A stretch of 64,000 bases of DNA from CAZYAK01 sp964645935 (GCA_964645935.1 CAZYAK010000001.1:3410-67409), one strand, 5' to 3'. Counted from the stretch's first letter, positions 50,201 through 56,084 are shown. Notes: generated from the letters alone by a model not told the origin. Numbers and translations: made by a program.

Positions 50201-51864
50201 CGCTTCTCCGCCTGATCGTTGTAGTGCCCCAGCTCGAACCTGCGGATGATGTCCGCGTGATCTGCCTGCACGGCAGTGAGGGTCTTCACCATCACCTCCG
50301 GACGGAGGCTGGTGCAGAACTTGGCAAGCGCGACGTTGCCTGGCAACGCGGCGCGCAGCGCGGTCAGGGTCATTCCGGTAACGGCCGTGCCGTTGACGCG
50401 CTCCGGCAGGCCGAGCGTCTGCGCGAGCGGGCGGGTGGGGTCCACCCCGAGGCGCAGGACCCGGAGGGCCTCCATGTCCGAGAACACCGTGAAGAGCGTC
50501 TCATCCAGCAGCGCGCGATTGCCATTGGGGGCCACACGGTCGAGCACGCGGATCAGCGCCTGCAGTGGGATGTTGCCCGGATACTTGGTGCGTAGGTCAC
50601 GGAGCTTGAAGGAAACCGTGGCACGCATGGCGGGCGGGGTCACGGACGTGTCCTGCGTCATGGGAGGCAGCGCGTTGGCCGCCAGCTGGAGCAGCTGCAC
50701 CTGCTCGCGTGCCTCGGTTTCCCACGTCTGGGCAGCCGGCAGCTGATCCCGCAGCTGTGTGGAGGCCGCGACAATCTGGCCGCGCAGTCGGGTGATGTGG
50801 GCGCTGATGGCCGCGCGGCGAGCGGCAGGATTGGCGCCGAGATCCGCAGCCTGGTCGCCCACCTGCTCGGTAATAGTGCGGTAGATAGCATCTCCGCGAA
50901 TGAGGCGCACTTGTGCGACGGTCTGGGTGTGCAAAGAGGGCGGGATCTCGCGCAGCGCCGTACGTGTGGGGTTGGCGGTGATGGCGGCGGCAATGGTCAA
51001 TGTTGCAGGGAGTCCAGCCAACGCAGTGACGTACAGAAGCTGCCCATCGCGCAGTGTGGCCACAGTCTGGCTGTGCAAGCCTACGGGGATGCGGCGCAGC
51101 GCAGGGCGTGTGGGGTTGGCGGCGATGGCGGCGGCGATGGTCTGGTTCGCGGGGAGGCCCACCAGCGCCTCGGCAATGGCGTCCTCGTCCAGCATCGTGT
51201 CGAAAAGGCGCACCTGAGCGATCTGGCTGACCATCGGGGCGATGCGCGTGAGCTCCTCCAGCATCCCATGCACGACGCGCTCCTGGCGCTCCAACTCCGT
51301 ACGCACGGGTCCGGGGAGGGTCTTTCGACCGGCTTCGTTGGTGCGCCAGAAGTCCGCGTACCGGATGGTCGTCGCCAGGAAGTCCGACAGCAGTCCCTCG
51401 GTGTACTGCGCGGCAGCAATCTGGAGATCTGCGGCCTGCACGAGTGGACGAATCTCGTTCTCGAGCGCGATCAGCGCTGCGTCGTCCCCGCGGTCGCGCG
51501 CGTCGGCGAGAGCGCTCGGATGATTGACGGAGGTGTAGCCCAGCAAGCGGGCCATCGAGCTGCGCGCGGCTGAGAGTTCGAGCGCCGTGCGAAAGTGCAC
51601 GTTGCGCCGCGATACGTCGTGGACCGCGGTAACAAGCACGCGCTCCAGCGCGTTCACGCGGTTGCGCGCCTCGATGCCACTCAGGGAACGTGCATTGATG
51701 GCACGGGCCGTGTCCCCGTCGAAATCCTGCCGGCGCGCCATGAGCGGCACGGGTGCGCCCCCCACACTGAGCCCGAGCGCCGTCTGCAGCGCCCGCGCCA
51801 TCGTTCCCAGCTGCGCGGGACCGGGGGCCTCGGCAGGAAGACGGACTTCCACGGAATTCGGCAT
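38242..51864 (-). CDS. Giant membrane-associated repeat protein 1 (4540 aa), unknown family
   Basis: One uninterrupted frame of 4541 codons. No signal peptide. Layout: residues 1-~980 helical, including two ~46-aa repeats (LPANQTIAAAIAANPTRPAL and LPATLTIAAAITANPTRTAL, about 228-320); TM near 987-1012; helical to ~1350; TM near 1359-1380; hydrophobic pair near 1459-1496; FFQDDFKDHIWPAF near 1583; repeats R1-R3 of a ~85-aa unit near 1770-2010; large mixed regions; a helical module at about 2690-2785, 3090-3205 and 3870-3975; repeats R4-R8 near 3190-3635; a module shared with the 717-aa protein near 3755-3835. No catalytic motif is recognised. Giant 2 is a paralogue. Own TATACT promoter with a hairpin leader. 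Membrane-anchored surface or envelope machinery is inference. Confidence 0.92.
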   Translation of the reverse strand: MPNSVEVRLPAEAPGPAQLGTMARALQTALGLSVGGAPVPLMARRQDFDGDTARAINARSLSGIEARNRVNALERVLVTAVHDVSRRNVHFRTALELSAARSSMARLLGYTSVNHPSALADARDRGDDAALIALENEIRPLVQAADLQIAAAQYTEGLLSDFLATTIRYADFWRTNEAGRKTLPGPVRTELERQERVVHGMLEELTRIAPMVSQIAQVRLFDTMLDEDAIAEALVGLPANQTIAAAIAANPTRPALRRIPVGLHSQTVATLRDGQLLYVTALAGLPATLTIAAAITANPTRTALREIPPSLHTQTVAQVRLIRGDAIYRTITEQVGDQAADLGANPAARRAAISAHITRLRGQIVAASTQLRDQLPAAQTWETEAREQVQLLQLAANALPPMTQDTSVTPPAMRATVSFKLRDLRTKYPGNIPLQALIRVLDRVAPNGNRALLDETLFTVFSDMEALRVLRLGVDPTRPLAQTLGLPERVNGTAVTGMTLTALRAALPGNVALAKFCTSLRPEVMVKTLTAVQADHADIIRRFELGHYNDQAEKRMRDVFRIGDPWTREDGTAGAERSRMANKMLIDSMVARSDQVFEEMFKSGNISRLPALIDQYKDIIRLEMEYHRQELSMATQFTSLLATGRHIGPDTRPQGMPPTWGLDLRQREMLRNGSLPPELRGQLEAEWEQYGTGLEQYIRAIEIARARHDTAARRIRENIVRHIDHITQLLSRILRVVNRVAWIVPDYTLWAGHGVRWIIRNTAGPGWVVNPGALETELERLNGEFRTIGEIADRFETVSVGPRANITADIAMLRDLRRAAPPQELALVGGSEPPNLEQFFLAPASRPAWMPEALLKRYNDARAAAAAEPANQLLLQQLRQIQMEVFTLYVSDPARLRLFVTATCARYQAAKKALEDAQRGGNAGEIRRAREELRLAGLDAITAYGAVTNRLNTRDVPDLHNGVAGLMNELGDKVGFHAGRFQEYDSMEAMAWSIGIGAVTTLVEVQILSQLAMRSGIWGLRHVGRAAWWTSTRPFVWTYRGGRALVNRWAGPPVGVATGPVGPGVPRATSRANLLANMEALRAARAEAMGLPPGLARNARIAQLELEVAQWQARMETHVAAHGAEEYSHVAARALGVDHSLMSAQRMRLIEVAHQFGGALEASERFSVGVLRVKNSILQTGRVPLGPFSPEVQRELDRLGLRAGQEIRMPGTATTGPGNGPAIAATERLEATQARSLMETGVTGRRTATAAAEVGADAAHAGLALNPARLEQLSKIFARQPTLLRFLQNPAQVLTMSMEEMIAFDRQLAREMQALTPHQARVARARFTDAIRANPALERTLGRQVRALNSSLRMHNLATAGLVAAEIAGLALQIYMLLEALKARHEALARADHDKRAMRRQLHDAGFRPAGYSYSDESVWMACDQWEHEQLGMRLNLRSMDEAFRSQADMYGEQAIAHGIMAGANLGVAILSMTVASTGVGIVLAVGLIVVEVTIMKWIDNRHHDRLVENFSRLPYFLIEIIARTSQSTQLNETFFRRLALDGGSQEAMAMRMGCMRWLQDLPPELHSEIMMGRSRLDEREAFFQDDFKDHIWPAFKDALFMRRFGRAPTPSAADREAMANLFIRYVNDRWVLLDSIERSDRVLPIHIRQAATDAAVACLPAIRARRCWEMRRRLLVEGDREIEWNGGVLMLSTVVNQLATGMAPENGTPRSLTYVRQDTEVVSGGARGNPRTRIVNTTVTYTRPSLRLNRTVQDVTSEWTGGRRALGFLRAKLGDANVSETGAIVRATIANTLVDFRRTNGRWELRRTDTEAWTALRGFTVAAAHVLDSAEAAAQINNEIAPVLVALEASDVDSESTLVARNGQLLRFKFDRGDWLMKLGDRWAPVTETVTAAHVGGSAPAAAAFNTDVLPRLRGLRSPTSVRTRMVAVLTAAPFSGSDDAGTVTVTRRGRTMRFRTEGVTVQFESRGTWKSADEFVLPADLGGPSYGPAAEDFNSNVLPTLRRLDLLAGETIIGGAQSLQGFALTAPPTGPNAYPPFARNLMDTVVATPSEIYGAIADPVQRAQLLELHRGNPGSIDFVHTSANQDAVINTLGHGVHGIPNPMMGLSPLDHSRVWQNRIGVFRDSGQGLATRRITTLASELFDTASAARDVTEDAAMRQVVFPDQANSPLVLSALSQRQEPRPAGRPAFAAIHGFGRLLTQNTLTPGNLPGAFAGTGVHADIRTAFAPGNLRAVIFRGSPLTEGDRRESRLNPNQMEDMYVLHATFVFHDGDRQYLIRRSMVCRPSGNSWNPVYGAPIVQRADQYHTRLERDDLELANRRLRQGITTQAMERFDSNDGEPGNDRRTFAPYTGEALESVYGPSRLRAPLFLSGVAPQAFTEGSPQFLLAQRLVRHRFTNPVGETVAPGAFFLEFRESLVNGRRTVTALLTTAHGGMTRMNAGTRVHRHAASIEIIPDTTQPGGTRLGRIQDGDAVGFPSGGTGFLRLGGVPSIVRSFATQIDPDGMRSLNIAVGDETRRQVSDMVEDVEEDLAVAHQLGHVDRLPDGSVQGAGQPGVQVHRGPDGSTLVRDGGLELGARPFRMYLRYETPTAVHMTPVTHRGRMFDFPQVPSPDDLGDMDRILRDARTSAGRRWGVTDTSRITITYLSLTAANAPTEVAVLPRFGDARLHRIGSASELHALPFPAREDVLKALCTPILTNRDGRTWAVDAVPTLERILRFFPAEVSEGSQTFALTLARNMQLRRMLTDAPDKEVFLRRFFEVLRREGSVRRDNIERIVASRELVEASNSLLLSREQPVARRIVLAGGNTLEVRTEGGIMAFRVVRRIVGFDGEPRFTAGAVELWQEDVRVQGTEERGEREDDIPWTEFRPEDLQSADSVLTVRGGPASPGGDRPVLLDDLRIALVDRLQTDPLARVAASRDTAVPTGLHETAWTHSNGDVVTLRALPPRATARRVPMTGTADVGGPVYDWGSTLMLRRYSGTEEQSYVHFSNLGTVRAIASIGVMDTQIRGLVGPAYEDFREKWSDVLAVLREAGVADDRPVRLTEVQAERAMELLKEAIRLCPTNPIRARLQRLHDDIEMQSAWGQIHETLTTPVATPEPGTPEFSRGVLESRIVTILNLFAYRQRPGDSALSSRAEFTREVASLYLLQRTPLQQRLFLARLLRELERGAQAVPGERGGALIIDGAALDRVKGTMHLMYSHEVHHNGYNVVHGGQIVHFRSRAGQLEFSTGADWKSVTEDVLAADVGGSAAVATHFNDNVLPQLRRIQETAESGDVNALLLAEEQATHYLVNVQRATDTGFSVPHAGGALRVRNHLGFWEFQSAAGTWKNVREHRVTAADCGGNAEAAERLNSVVLPDLIGPGGIAAGNLARAEGTRHVVSLPGSASGGYEVPLAGGDPGRFRWSGATWQFHSATGWKNVTGNSFTAADCGSDERARLLNTYYVESLRTATTEAAGLRSLGHEVVSGGQEITHSGKTLRVRFSPATTSWQFLSATGWKTVTGNTVTAADVGGDAATATHFNENVLPGLRVADGASQAPYRIRGRRALLGLVRPTYAVTESDGMISVVYAGKTVQFRSGARGWEYHVVMPTDGPLDTGWHPVSRAIPAADVGGSEAIASHVNENILTILHPWALQMPSVTAEYEWRTGFDRSRFEFGRIRSASRLPYFQTVVTEAPPDETEGDGVPTLGSEPVSRPETHLVRFLDDRREFLLVPPSVRPEPPPVALQSVAFSVERFRADTNRVADITWRGLPTTVEGAEVLTYTVGYTARGIPAAHMEARLRDALPDANALDFDRNITTGAVTVRRLSPAQVARSLRALSGDPEGTEHAVAGVRGPDAAFRFGVRGEGESPVEWLSIRRLSDLWDVSIPERTRSLARRVLITPLAHTAPNEGHRGSLQRILSLLDERSTEHTDRWEMADAERMTLDALQPLYVAAVDKGAFLTAFLDALQGVNGRLTVSGAERVIRTMRMRVRNEEFVPTLNPAGFTRIPLGIHMLETEANSENMLIRLVSPTGTPAARFTYYDENGAYINAGAEGRLARADWSRIRSVSINLGSSGPLVVDRMPIRIGGATLAAREDARALSLRTQAQEAVTALAAAAQASTPDMGALQRMAADLNALLPIVRPASGAALSTPAGLSAFVNAQRFADGRVAIAGNRGVIVSEVVDGVPRLRVIVADTLRSELSRAYASLLSFPGDRVALLESIRLFNTQTAVLRAIGGTQALAAADAARPMLAPGHRGYMLLADITTQTVTLDYAPFGDRAPRERPAMPEALDLAPVTLAVGTTMTVTRRRENEADQIATITVETVDGSAARLVVNPATAAEDVGLEISDTAPTGTEDPASARTVRVRVTRDPAECLVRIGTQEVPLVTADDTTGLQDAESAENRNTHWVRIEGKSEWYFCREVGPVGARGRAFYRLTAAGRQRLSPSGHTWEAIPAGEDPNLPNIDRVDEALTKHVANYNALARRRADAVLRQLSLSTDSFELAFTPRTPDTIATLTPFLSTASDAVPTVRGETLVVRVNGAGIAATLSHANLVRAE
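40970..42290 (-). repeat. Five tandem copies (R4-R8) of the AADxGG repeat domain in giant 1
   Basis: Each unit of 80-99 residues reads: short strands, a W-E-F/W-Q-F strand, GWK-x-V, then AADVGG or AADCGG, a helix with FNxNVLPxLR. Landmarks (protein order): AADVGGSAAVATHFNDNVLP (near 42120), AADCGGNAEAAERLNSVVLP (41840), AADCGSDERARLLNTYY (41575), AADVGGDAATATHFNENVLP (41335), AADVGGSEAIASHVNENIL (41035). Confidence 0.88.
45840..46560 (-). repeat. Three tandem copies (R1-R3) of the same repeat domain in giant 1
   Basis: Landmarks in protein order: AAHVLDSAEAAAQINNEIAP (near 46395), AAHVGGSAPAAAAFNTDVLP (46180), ADLGGPSYGPAAEDFNSNVLP-type helix start (45920). More diverged than R4-R8 and about 1250 residues away from them. 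Confidence 0.8.
50931..51200 (-). repeat. Two tandem ~46-aa repeats near the N-terminus of giant 1
   Basis: Both units carry LPA-x-x-TIAAAI-x-ANPTR-x-ALR-x-IP and LH-x-QTVA. Their DNA is also clearly alike (for example GGGGTTGGCGG in both), suggesting a recent duplication. Confidence 0.85.
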
Positions 51865-51870
51865 AGCCTG

Positions 51871-51895
51871 AGAAGAGAAATCTTCTCAGTATAGC
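51871..51895 (-). promoter_or_regulatory. Promoter -10 and leader palindrome of giant gene 1
   Basis: TATACT (51890-51895) is followed directly by the perfect inverted repeat TGAGAAGA-gaaa-TCTTCTCA (51871-51890), which covers the transcription start and ends 6 nt above the ATG. It may be a repressor site or an RNA hairpin occluding the start. Confidence 0.55.
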
Positions 51896-51906
51896 CGTTT
51901 TCAGCC

Positions 51907-51931
51907 AAAAAAACCATGCCCAGGGGCATGG
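51907..51931 (-). terminator. Intrinsic terminator separating the TM gene from giant gene 1
   Basis: Minus strand: CCATGCCC-ct-GGGCATGG followed by seven T. Giant gene 1 therefore needs its own promoter, which lies just below. Confidence 0.88.
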
Positions 51932-51956
51932 ATTACGATTGCGGTCAAGTTGGGGC

Positions 51957-52457
51957 TCAGCGAATCGGGATCATGTCGCCCGGGCTCGCGCCGCCGCCTC
52001 CAACAAAGCCGATACCCGGCCCGCCGACCACGGAACCCCCACCAGTAAGGCGAGACACTGGGGTGACGGCACTGACAGCACGAGCGATGCCGGTGCCGAA
52101 CTTGTGCGCGGCCTCGCCGAACGCGCGGTGTTCGCCCTTCATCAGTCGGTAGAGCAGCCAGATGGCACCGCCCACGGCGGCGACCTTGGCGGCTGTCTTG
52201 AGTTTGCCGCCGTTGCGCGAATCCACGCGCTCCCGCACCTGGATGCGCGAGGTCTTCGCATCGAGGTGGTTCGAGAGGCCGTCCGTGCTCAACGACATTG
52301 TTGGATGACGGCGCTGCAAATCCGCGACGAAGCTCACTTTTTGGTCGTTGTTGAGCCGCTGCCACTGCTGGATGGACTGCTCGTACCCCCGGGGACCGAG
52401 TGCGCGCTCGAGGCGCGTGCCGACGGGGAGAGTGTCGAGGGAACCGGATTCACGCAT
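51957..52457 (-). CDS. Cassette-1 single-TM protein, unknown function
   Basis: 166 aa from ATG 52457. N-terminal ~95 residues helical and charged (LERALGPRGYEQSIQQWQRL, NNDQKVSFVADLQRRHPTMS), one short TM (LKTAAKVAAVGGAIWLLYRLM, near 103-122), then HRAFGEAAHKFGTGIARAV and a Gly-rich tail (GGGSVVGGPGIGFVGGGG, ending in MIPIR). It overlaps the upstream 145-aa gene by 8 nt, so the two are translationally coupled. Positional counterpart of the 121-aa protein of cassette 2. No family recognised. Confidence 0.75.
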   Translation of the reverse strand: MRESGSLDTLPVGTRLERALGPRGYEQSIQQWQRLNNDQKVSFVADLQRRHPTMSLSTDGLSNHLDAKTSRIQVRERVDSRNGGKLKTAAKVAAVGGAIWLLYRLMKGEHRAFGEAAHKFGTGIARAVSAVTPVSRLTGGGSVVGGPGIGFVGGGGASPGDMIPIR

Positions 52458-52887
52458 GATCGGCGGGGGAAGCGGGCTGGAGGGAGTCCAGAAGGTCGCG
52501 GCGGAACAGAGTGAGCTCCGCGAGCTCGGACATGTCGGCATCGGAAGTGGCTGAGGAGAGCGCCGTCTCCACGAGGATGGCGATGCCATCCGGCCCCACC
52601 GCGAACAGGAGATCTTGAAGCTCTTCGGAGGAAGCCTTGGAGAAATCCACCTTCTTGACGGCCTCCATAAGGCCCTTCTCGGTCGCGTCAGAGGCGTTTT
52701 TCTCGAGCGCGGCGAAGGCGGGATGACGAGAGAGGTCGCCCACCTCCATGCGCGCCTGTCGCAGCTCCGGCGTGTCGGTGAAGTCCACCGTCTCGTCGAC
52801 CACAGTCCAGCCTTCGCGCAGCGTGGCGGAGAGCTTCTCGAACAGCGCACGTTCTGCGGCGGTGAGGCGGAGCGTGGCGGTCTTCAT
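52450..52887 (-). CDS. Cassette-1 soluble protein, paralogue of the cassette-2 protein
   Basis: 145 aa, soluble and helical. LTAAERALFEKLSATLREGW, then VDFTDTPELRQARMEV, SSEELQDLLFAVGPDG and a C-terminal ELTLFRRDLLDSL. Aligns with the 135-aa protein at 35478-35885 along its length; both start a three-gene cassette ending in a giant gene. It has a good promoter (TTGTCC, 17 nt, TAAGAT at 52918-52946). Likely a partner, adaptor or chaperone of the giant; no biochemical hint in the sequence. Confidence 0.78.
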   Translation of the reverse strand: MKTATLRLTAAERALFEKLSATLREGWTVVDETVDFTDTPELRQARMEVGDLSRHPAFAALEKNASDATEKGLMEAVKKVDFSKASSEELQDLLFAVGPDGIAILVETALSSATSDADMSELAELTLFRRDLLDSLQPASPADHA

Positions 52888-52917
52888 ACGGGCGGGGTGG
52901 CAGGAAATCTTCCGAAG

Positions 52918-52946
52918 ATCTTAGCAGATCCGCGCGTTCTGGACAA
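52918..52946 (-). promoter_or_regulatory. Promoter of cassette 1
   Basis: TTGTCC (52941-52946), 17-nt spacer, TAAGAT (52918-52923), about 30 nt above the ATG. The same -35 hexamer precedes rnpB. Confidence 0.65.
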
Positions 52947-52951
52947 TCGCT

Positions 52952-54277
52952 TCATCCTGCCCCGCCGACCACGCGCTCCACCGCCCCCGTCACTACCCAC
53001 CCCTCGAACGGCGTCCACGTGCATGCCGAGTGCAGGTTCTTCGCGGCGATGGTCCACGACTTCGCGGGGTCCACGAGCACGAGATCCACGGGAGCGCCCA
53101 CGGCAGGAACGGGCTTTCCCAAGCGGAAAATCCGATCCGGGTTCGTGCGACAGAGGCGCACGACGTCGGCATAGGTGAGACGCAAGCCCGCGGGCGGAGC
53201 GGAGGTTGGGTGCGGCCACTTCCCCGCGCAGACCGAGAGCAGCAGCGGTACCATCGTCTCTACGCCGGGCACGCCGCTAGGAGCGCTGAGTGGTTCGCCA
53301 GCACGCTTCTCCTCCAGGGTGTGCGGTGCATGGTCGGTGGACACGCAGTCCACGGTGCCGTCTTGGATCCCCTTCCAGAGGGCGTCACGGTGCTCGGTGC
53401 TCCGCAGCGGCGGGTTCATCTTTGCGAGCGTGCCGAGCGCCACCATGTCCTCCGCAGTAAGGAAGAGATGGTGCGGCGCCACCTCGCACGTCACCTTCAG
53501 ACCTTCCTTCTTCGCGTTCGCCACGAGGTCCATGGCGAACGACGTGGATGCGTGCGCGACATGCAGGCGCGCGCCCGTCTTGCGGGCCAGCTCGATGGCG
53601 AACTCCACGGACTTCGCTTCGGATTCCGGTGGGCGCGTAAGCGGGTGCGCGGCCACGTCGGTCCGCGCGTTGGCCGCCAGGGCGGCGGCGTTCATGGCCG
53701 AGTCCTCGCAATGGCAGACCACCGTGAGGCCGTTCTCGACGCACGCCGCGAAGACCTCCTCGATGAGCGTACCTTCGATCTTCTGGTTGCCAGTGGAGTG
53801 GTCCAGATAGAGCTTTACGCCCGCAATGCGGCTCCGCAGCCGATCGAGCTCGGCCGATCCGCCTGCGCAGATCGTCCGGAGCGCCGACAGGTGCGCGTCC
53901 TGCGTAACCCCGAAGAAAAAGCGCAGGTCGCAGCCCGGAATCTCCGTCGCCCGGCGGATCTTGTCCGCGAGCGCGGAGGCCGTGACGGTGGGCGGGACGG
54001 TGTTGGGCATTTCGCACACGGTGGTAACGCCGCCGGCGACGGCCGAGGCCGCCTCGGAGCGCATGGTGGATTTGTGCTCGAGGCCCGGCTCGCGGAAGTG
54101 CACGTGGCAATCGATGAGCCCAGGGAAGAGCAGCTTTCCCGCCACGTCCACCGTGTCCGGCGCGGTGCCCGCGTCCGCGCCGATGGCGGCGATGACGCCG
54201 TCTTGGATGCGCACGTCGGCGCGCGAACAGCCGGAGGCGGTGACGAGGTCCGCGCCGCGAAGGAGGAGGGTGCTCAT
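52952..54277 (-). CDS. pyrC: Dihydroorotase
   Basis: 441 aa from ATG 54277. Zinc amidohydrolase that interconverts carbamoyl-aspartate and dihydroorotate in pyrimidine synthesis. FPGLIDCHVHFREPG (metal-binding HxH), GVKLYLDHSTG with the candidate bridging Lys, CHCEDSAM, ARLHVAHAST, and the catalytic Asp in STDHAPH, followed by GVPGVETMVPLLL, typical of class I (PyrC/AllB-like) enzymes. Allantoinase or hydantoinase is the alternative, but the neighbouring pyrB settles the role. ATGA overlap with the upstream tauE-type gene. Confidence 0.94.
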   Translation of the reverse strand: MSTLLLRGADLVTASGCSRADVRIQDGVIAAIGADAGTAPDTVDVAGKLLFPGLIDCHVHFREPGLEHKSTMRSEAASAVAGGVTTVCEMPNTVPPTVTASALADKIRRATEIPGCDLRFFFGVTQDAHLSALRTICAGGSAELDRLRSRIAGVKLYLDHSTGNQKIEGTLIEEVFAACVENGLTVVCHCEDSAMNAAALAANARTDVAAHPLTRPPESEAKSVEFAIELARKTGARLHVAHASTSFAMDLVANAKKEGLKVTCEVAPHHLFLTAEDMVALGTLAKMNPPLRSTEHRDALWKGIQDGTVDCVSTDHAPHTLEEKRAGEPLSAPSGVPGVETMVPLLLSVCAGKWPHPTSAPPAGLRLTYADVVRLCRTNPDRIFRLGKPVPAVGAPVDLVLVDPAKSWTIAAKNLHSACTWTPFEGWVVTGAVERVVGGAG

Positions 54278-55005
54278 GGGAAGAGGAGGAGACGGATGGC
54301 GCCGAGGAAGACGACCCCGAGCAGGATACGCTCGAACACGATCGGTTCCACGTACCGGAGGAGCCTGCGGCCCAGGTGCACGCCGGCCAGCACGGCGGGG
54401 ACCGCGCTGAGCAGCAGGATCACCGCGTCGGGGGTCCACGTGAACGCCGTGAGGTAGGCCGAGGTCTTGCCGATGTTCATGCAGAGCGCGATGACCGACG
54501 ACGTCCCGATGAACTGCTCCTTGGTGAGCCCGAAGGCCAGCAGCGCCGGCGACCGCAGCAGCGCGCCCTGCCCCACCATCCCGCCCACGAGCCCGTTGAC
54601 CGCGCCGAGCCCCACCAGCGTGCGGATGGACGGGACCATGCGGGCCTTGAAGGGCCGCAGCTCGGCGGCACAGAACCCCATGCACAGCAGCGCGAGCGAG
54701 ACCTCGATGAGCCGCTGCGGCAGGAGGAAGAGCAGCCACCCGCCCGCGAAGCTCAGGGGGACCCCCGCGAGGAGGTACCACCGGATGATGTCCCAGCGCG
54801 CGTACCGCCGGAAGTACAGGATCTTCACGCCCTGGATCACGAAGCCGAGCAGCGAGACGAGGATCACGCTGGTGCGCACGTCCGTGAAGAACGTGGACGC
54901 GATAGTGAGGAGGATCCCGAGCCCGCCGCCCGCGACGGTGGAGACGATGCCCCCGAGGAAGAGCACGGGAAGCAGCACGGCGAGGGGCGGTACGACGTCG
55001 GTCAT
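54274..55005 (-). CDS. TauE/SafE-family membrane transporter
   Basis: 243 aa from ATG 55005, about eight TM segments. LFLGGIVSTVAGGGLGILLT at the N-terminus and GAVNGLVGGMVGQGALLRSP in the middle are the duplicated Gly-rich motifs of the TauE/SafE (DUF81) family, which exports sulfite or sulfonate-related anions. It lies between pyrB and pyrC, coupled to pyrC by an ATGA overlap, which is an unexpected place for such a carrier; perhaps it moves an anionic pyrimidine precursor, a guess from context only. Confidence 0.88.
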   Translation of the reverse strand: MTDVVPPLAVLLPVLFLGGIVSTVAGGGLGILLTIASTFFTDVRTSVILVSLLGFVIQGVKILYFRRYARWDIIRWYLLAGVPLSFAGGWLLFLLPQRLIEVSLALLCMGFCAAELRPFKARMVPSIRTLVGLGAVNGLVGGMVGQGALLRSPALLAFGLTKEQFIGTSSVIALCMNIGKTSAYLTAFTWTPDAVILLLSAVPAVLAGVHLGRRLLRYVEPIVFERILLGVVFLGAIRLLLFP

Positions 55006-55039
55006 GGCGGGGAGCGGGAAGAAGCCGCATCTGCGCAAA

Positions 55040-55075
55040 CATCCCCTCCCGCGTCGGGGACGGGGAGGAGGATGG
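55040..55075. repeat. GC-rich inverted repeat between pyrB and tauE-type genes
   Basis: CATCCCCTCCCGCG...GGGGACGGGGAGGAGG forms a hairpin in the 82-nt gap. It resembles common intergenic palindromes; no T tract. Confidence 0.45.
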
Positions 55076-55087
55076 TGGGGAGGAGGG

Positions 55088-56005
55088 TCATGCCTTGCCG
55101 AGCAGCATGGCGAGAAGCGCCATCCGTACAGGCACACCGTTGCGCGCCTGGCGGAAGTAGGCGGCGTTGGGGAGCGCGTCCACGTCCGTGGTGATCTCTC
55201 CCACGCGGGGCAGCGGATGCATGACGACGGCCTTCCCTCGGCGAGCGATGTCCCCCGTAAGGACGTATTTGAGTTTGAGGCGCTCGTACTCGGACCGATC
55301 TGCGAAACGCTCCTGCTGCACGCGCGTCATGTACAGCACGTCGGCGGCCATGGCGGCGGCGAGGTCATCGGTGCGGGTGTACGGAATCTTGTGCTCGTCT
55401 AAGAAGCTCGTGACCTTCTCGGGCATGGTGAGCTCATCAGGCGAGACGAAGGTGAAGCGGACGTTCTTGTAGAGACCGAGGAGGAAGCTCAGCGAGTGCA
55501 CCGTGCGGCCGTAGCGGAGGTCGCCGACCATGGCGATGTGGATACCGTCCACCTTCCCGCACTCCTTGCGGATGGTGAAGAGGTCGAGCAGGGCCTGCGT
55601 GGGATGCTGGCCGGGACCGTCGCCCGCGTTGATGAAGGGCACGGGCGCCACGGAAGCCGCGGTGTCCGCGCTGCCCTGCTCGGGGTGGCGCATGGCGATG
55701 ATGTCGGCGTAGCCGCCCACCATCATCATGGTGTCCTCGATCGTCTCGCCCTTGTAGAGCGAACTGAACTGGATACCCTCCGCGGTAAGGACGTGCCCGC
55801 CCAGGCGGTGCATGGCGGACTCGAAGCTCAGGCGCGTGCGAGTGCTGGGTTCGTAGAAGAGCGCAGCAAGGATCTTGCCCTCAAGTAGTGTGGACCCGCC
55901 CTTCTCCAGGACCTTCTCCATCTTTTCGGCCTCCGCCAAAATCGCGTCCGTGTCGGCTCGGGTGAGCTGCTTGGTGGACGTGAGGTGTCGAAAGCTCAGG
56001 GGCAT
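55088..56005 (-). CDS. pyrB: Aspartate carbamoyltransferase, catalytic chain
   Basis: 305 aa, normal length. Condenses carbamoyl phosphate with aspartate. Carbamoyl-phosphate site FYEPSTRTRLSFESA, KGETIEDT (Lys of the 80s loop), MRHPEQGSA, NAGDGPGQHPTQALLDL, then MVGDLRYGRTVHSL, RVQQERF and HPLPRVGEI for aspartate binding. All are intact. First gene of a pyrB-tauE-pyrC run; no pyrI regulatory chain follows. Confidence 0.97.
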   Translation of the reverse strand: MPLSFRHLTSTKQLTRADTDAILAEAEKMEKVLEKGGSTLLEGKILAALFYEPSTRTRLSFESAMHRLGGHVLTAEGIQFSSLYKGETIEDTMMMVGGYADIIAMRHPEQGSADTAASVAPVPFINAGDGPGQHPTQALLDLFTIRKECGKVDGIHIAMVGDLRYGRTVHSLSFLLGLYKNVRFTFVSPDELTMPEKVTSFLDEHKIPYTRTDDLAAAMAADVLYMTRVQQERFADRSEYERLKLKYVLTGDIARRGKAVVMHPLPRVGEITTDVDALPNAAYFRQARNGVPVRMALLAMLLGKA

Positions 56006-56084
56006 GTGTCGAAGTGGAGCCTACAAGGGCTCGCTTCGGCTGTCCACGTCAAGATTCCAGACCAAAACCTCGTTTCGAGGAGTA

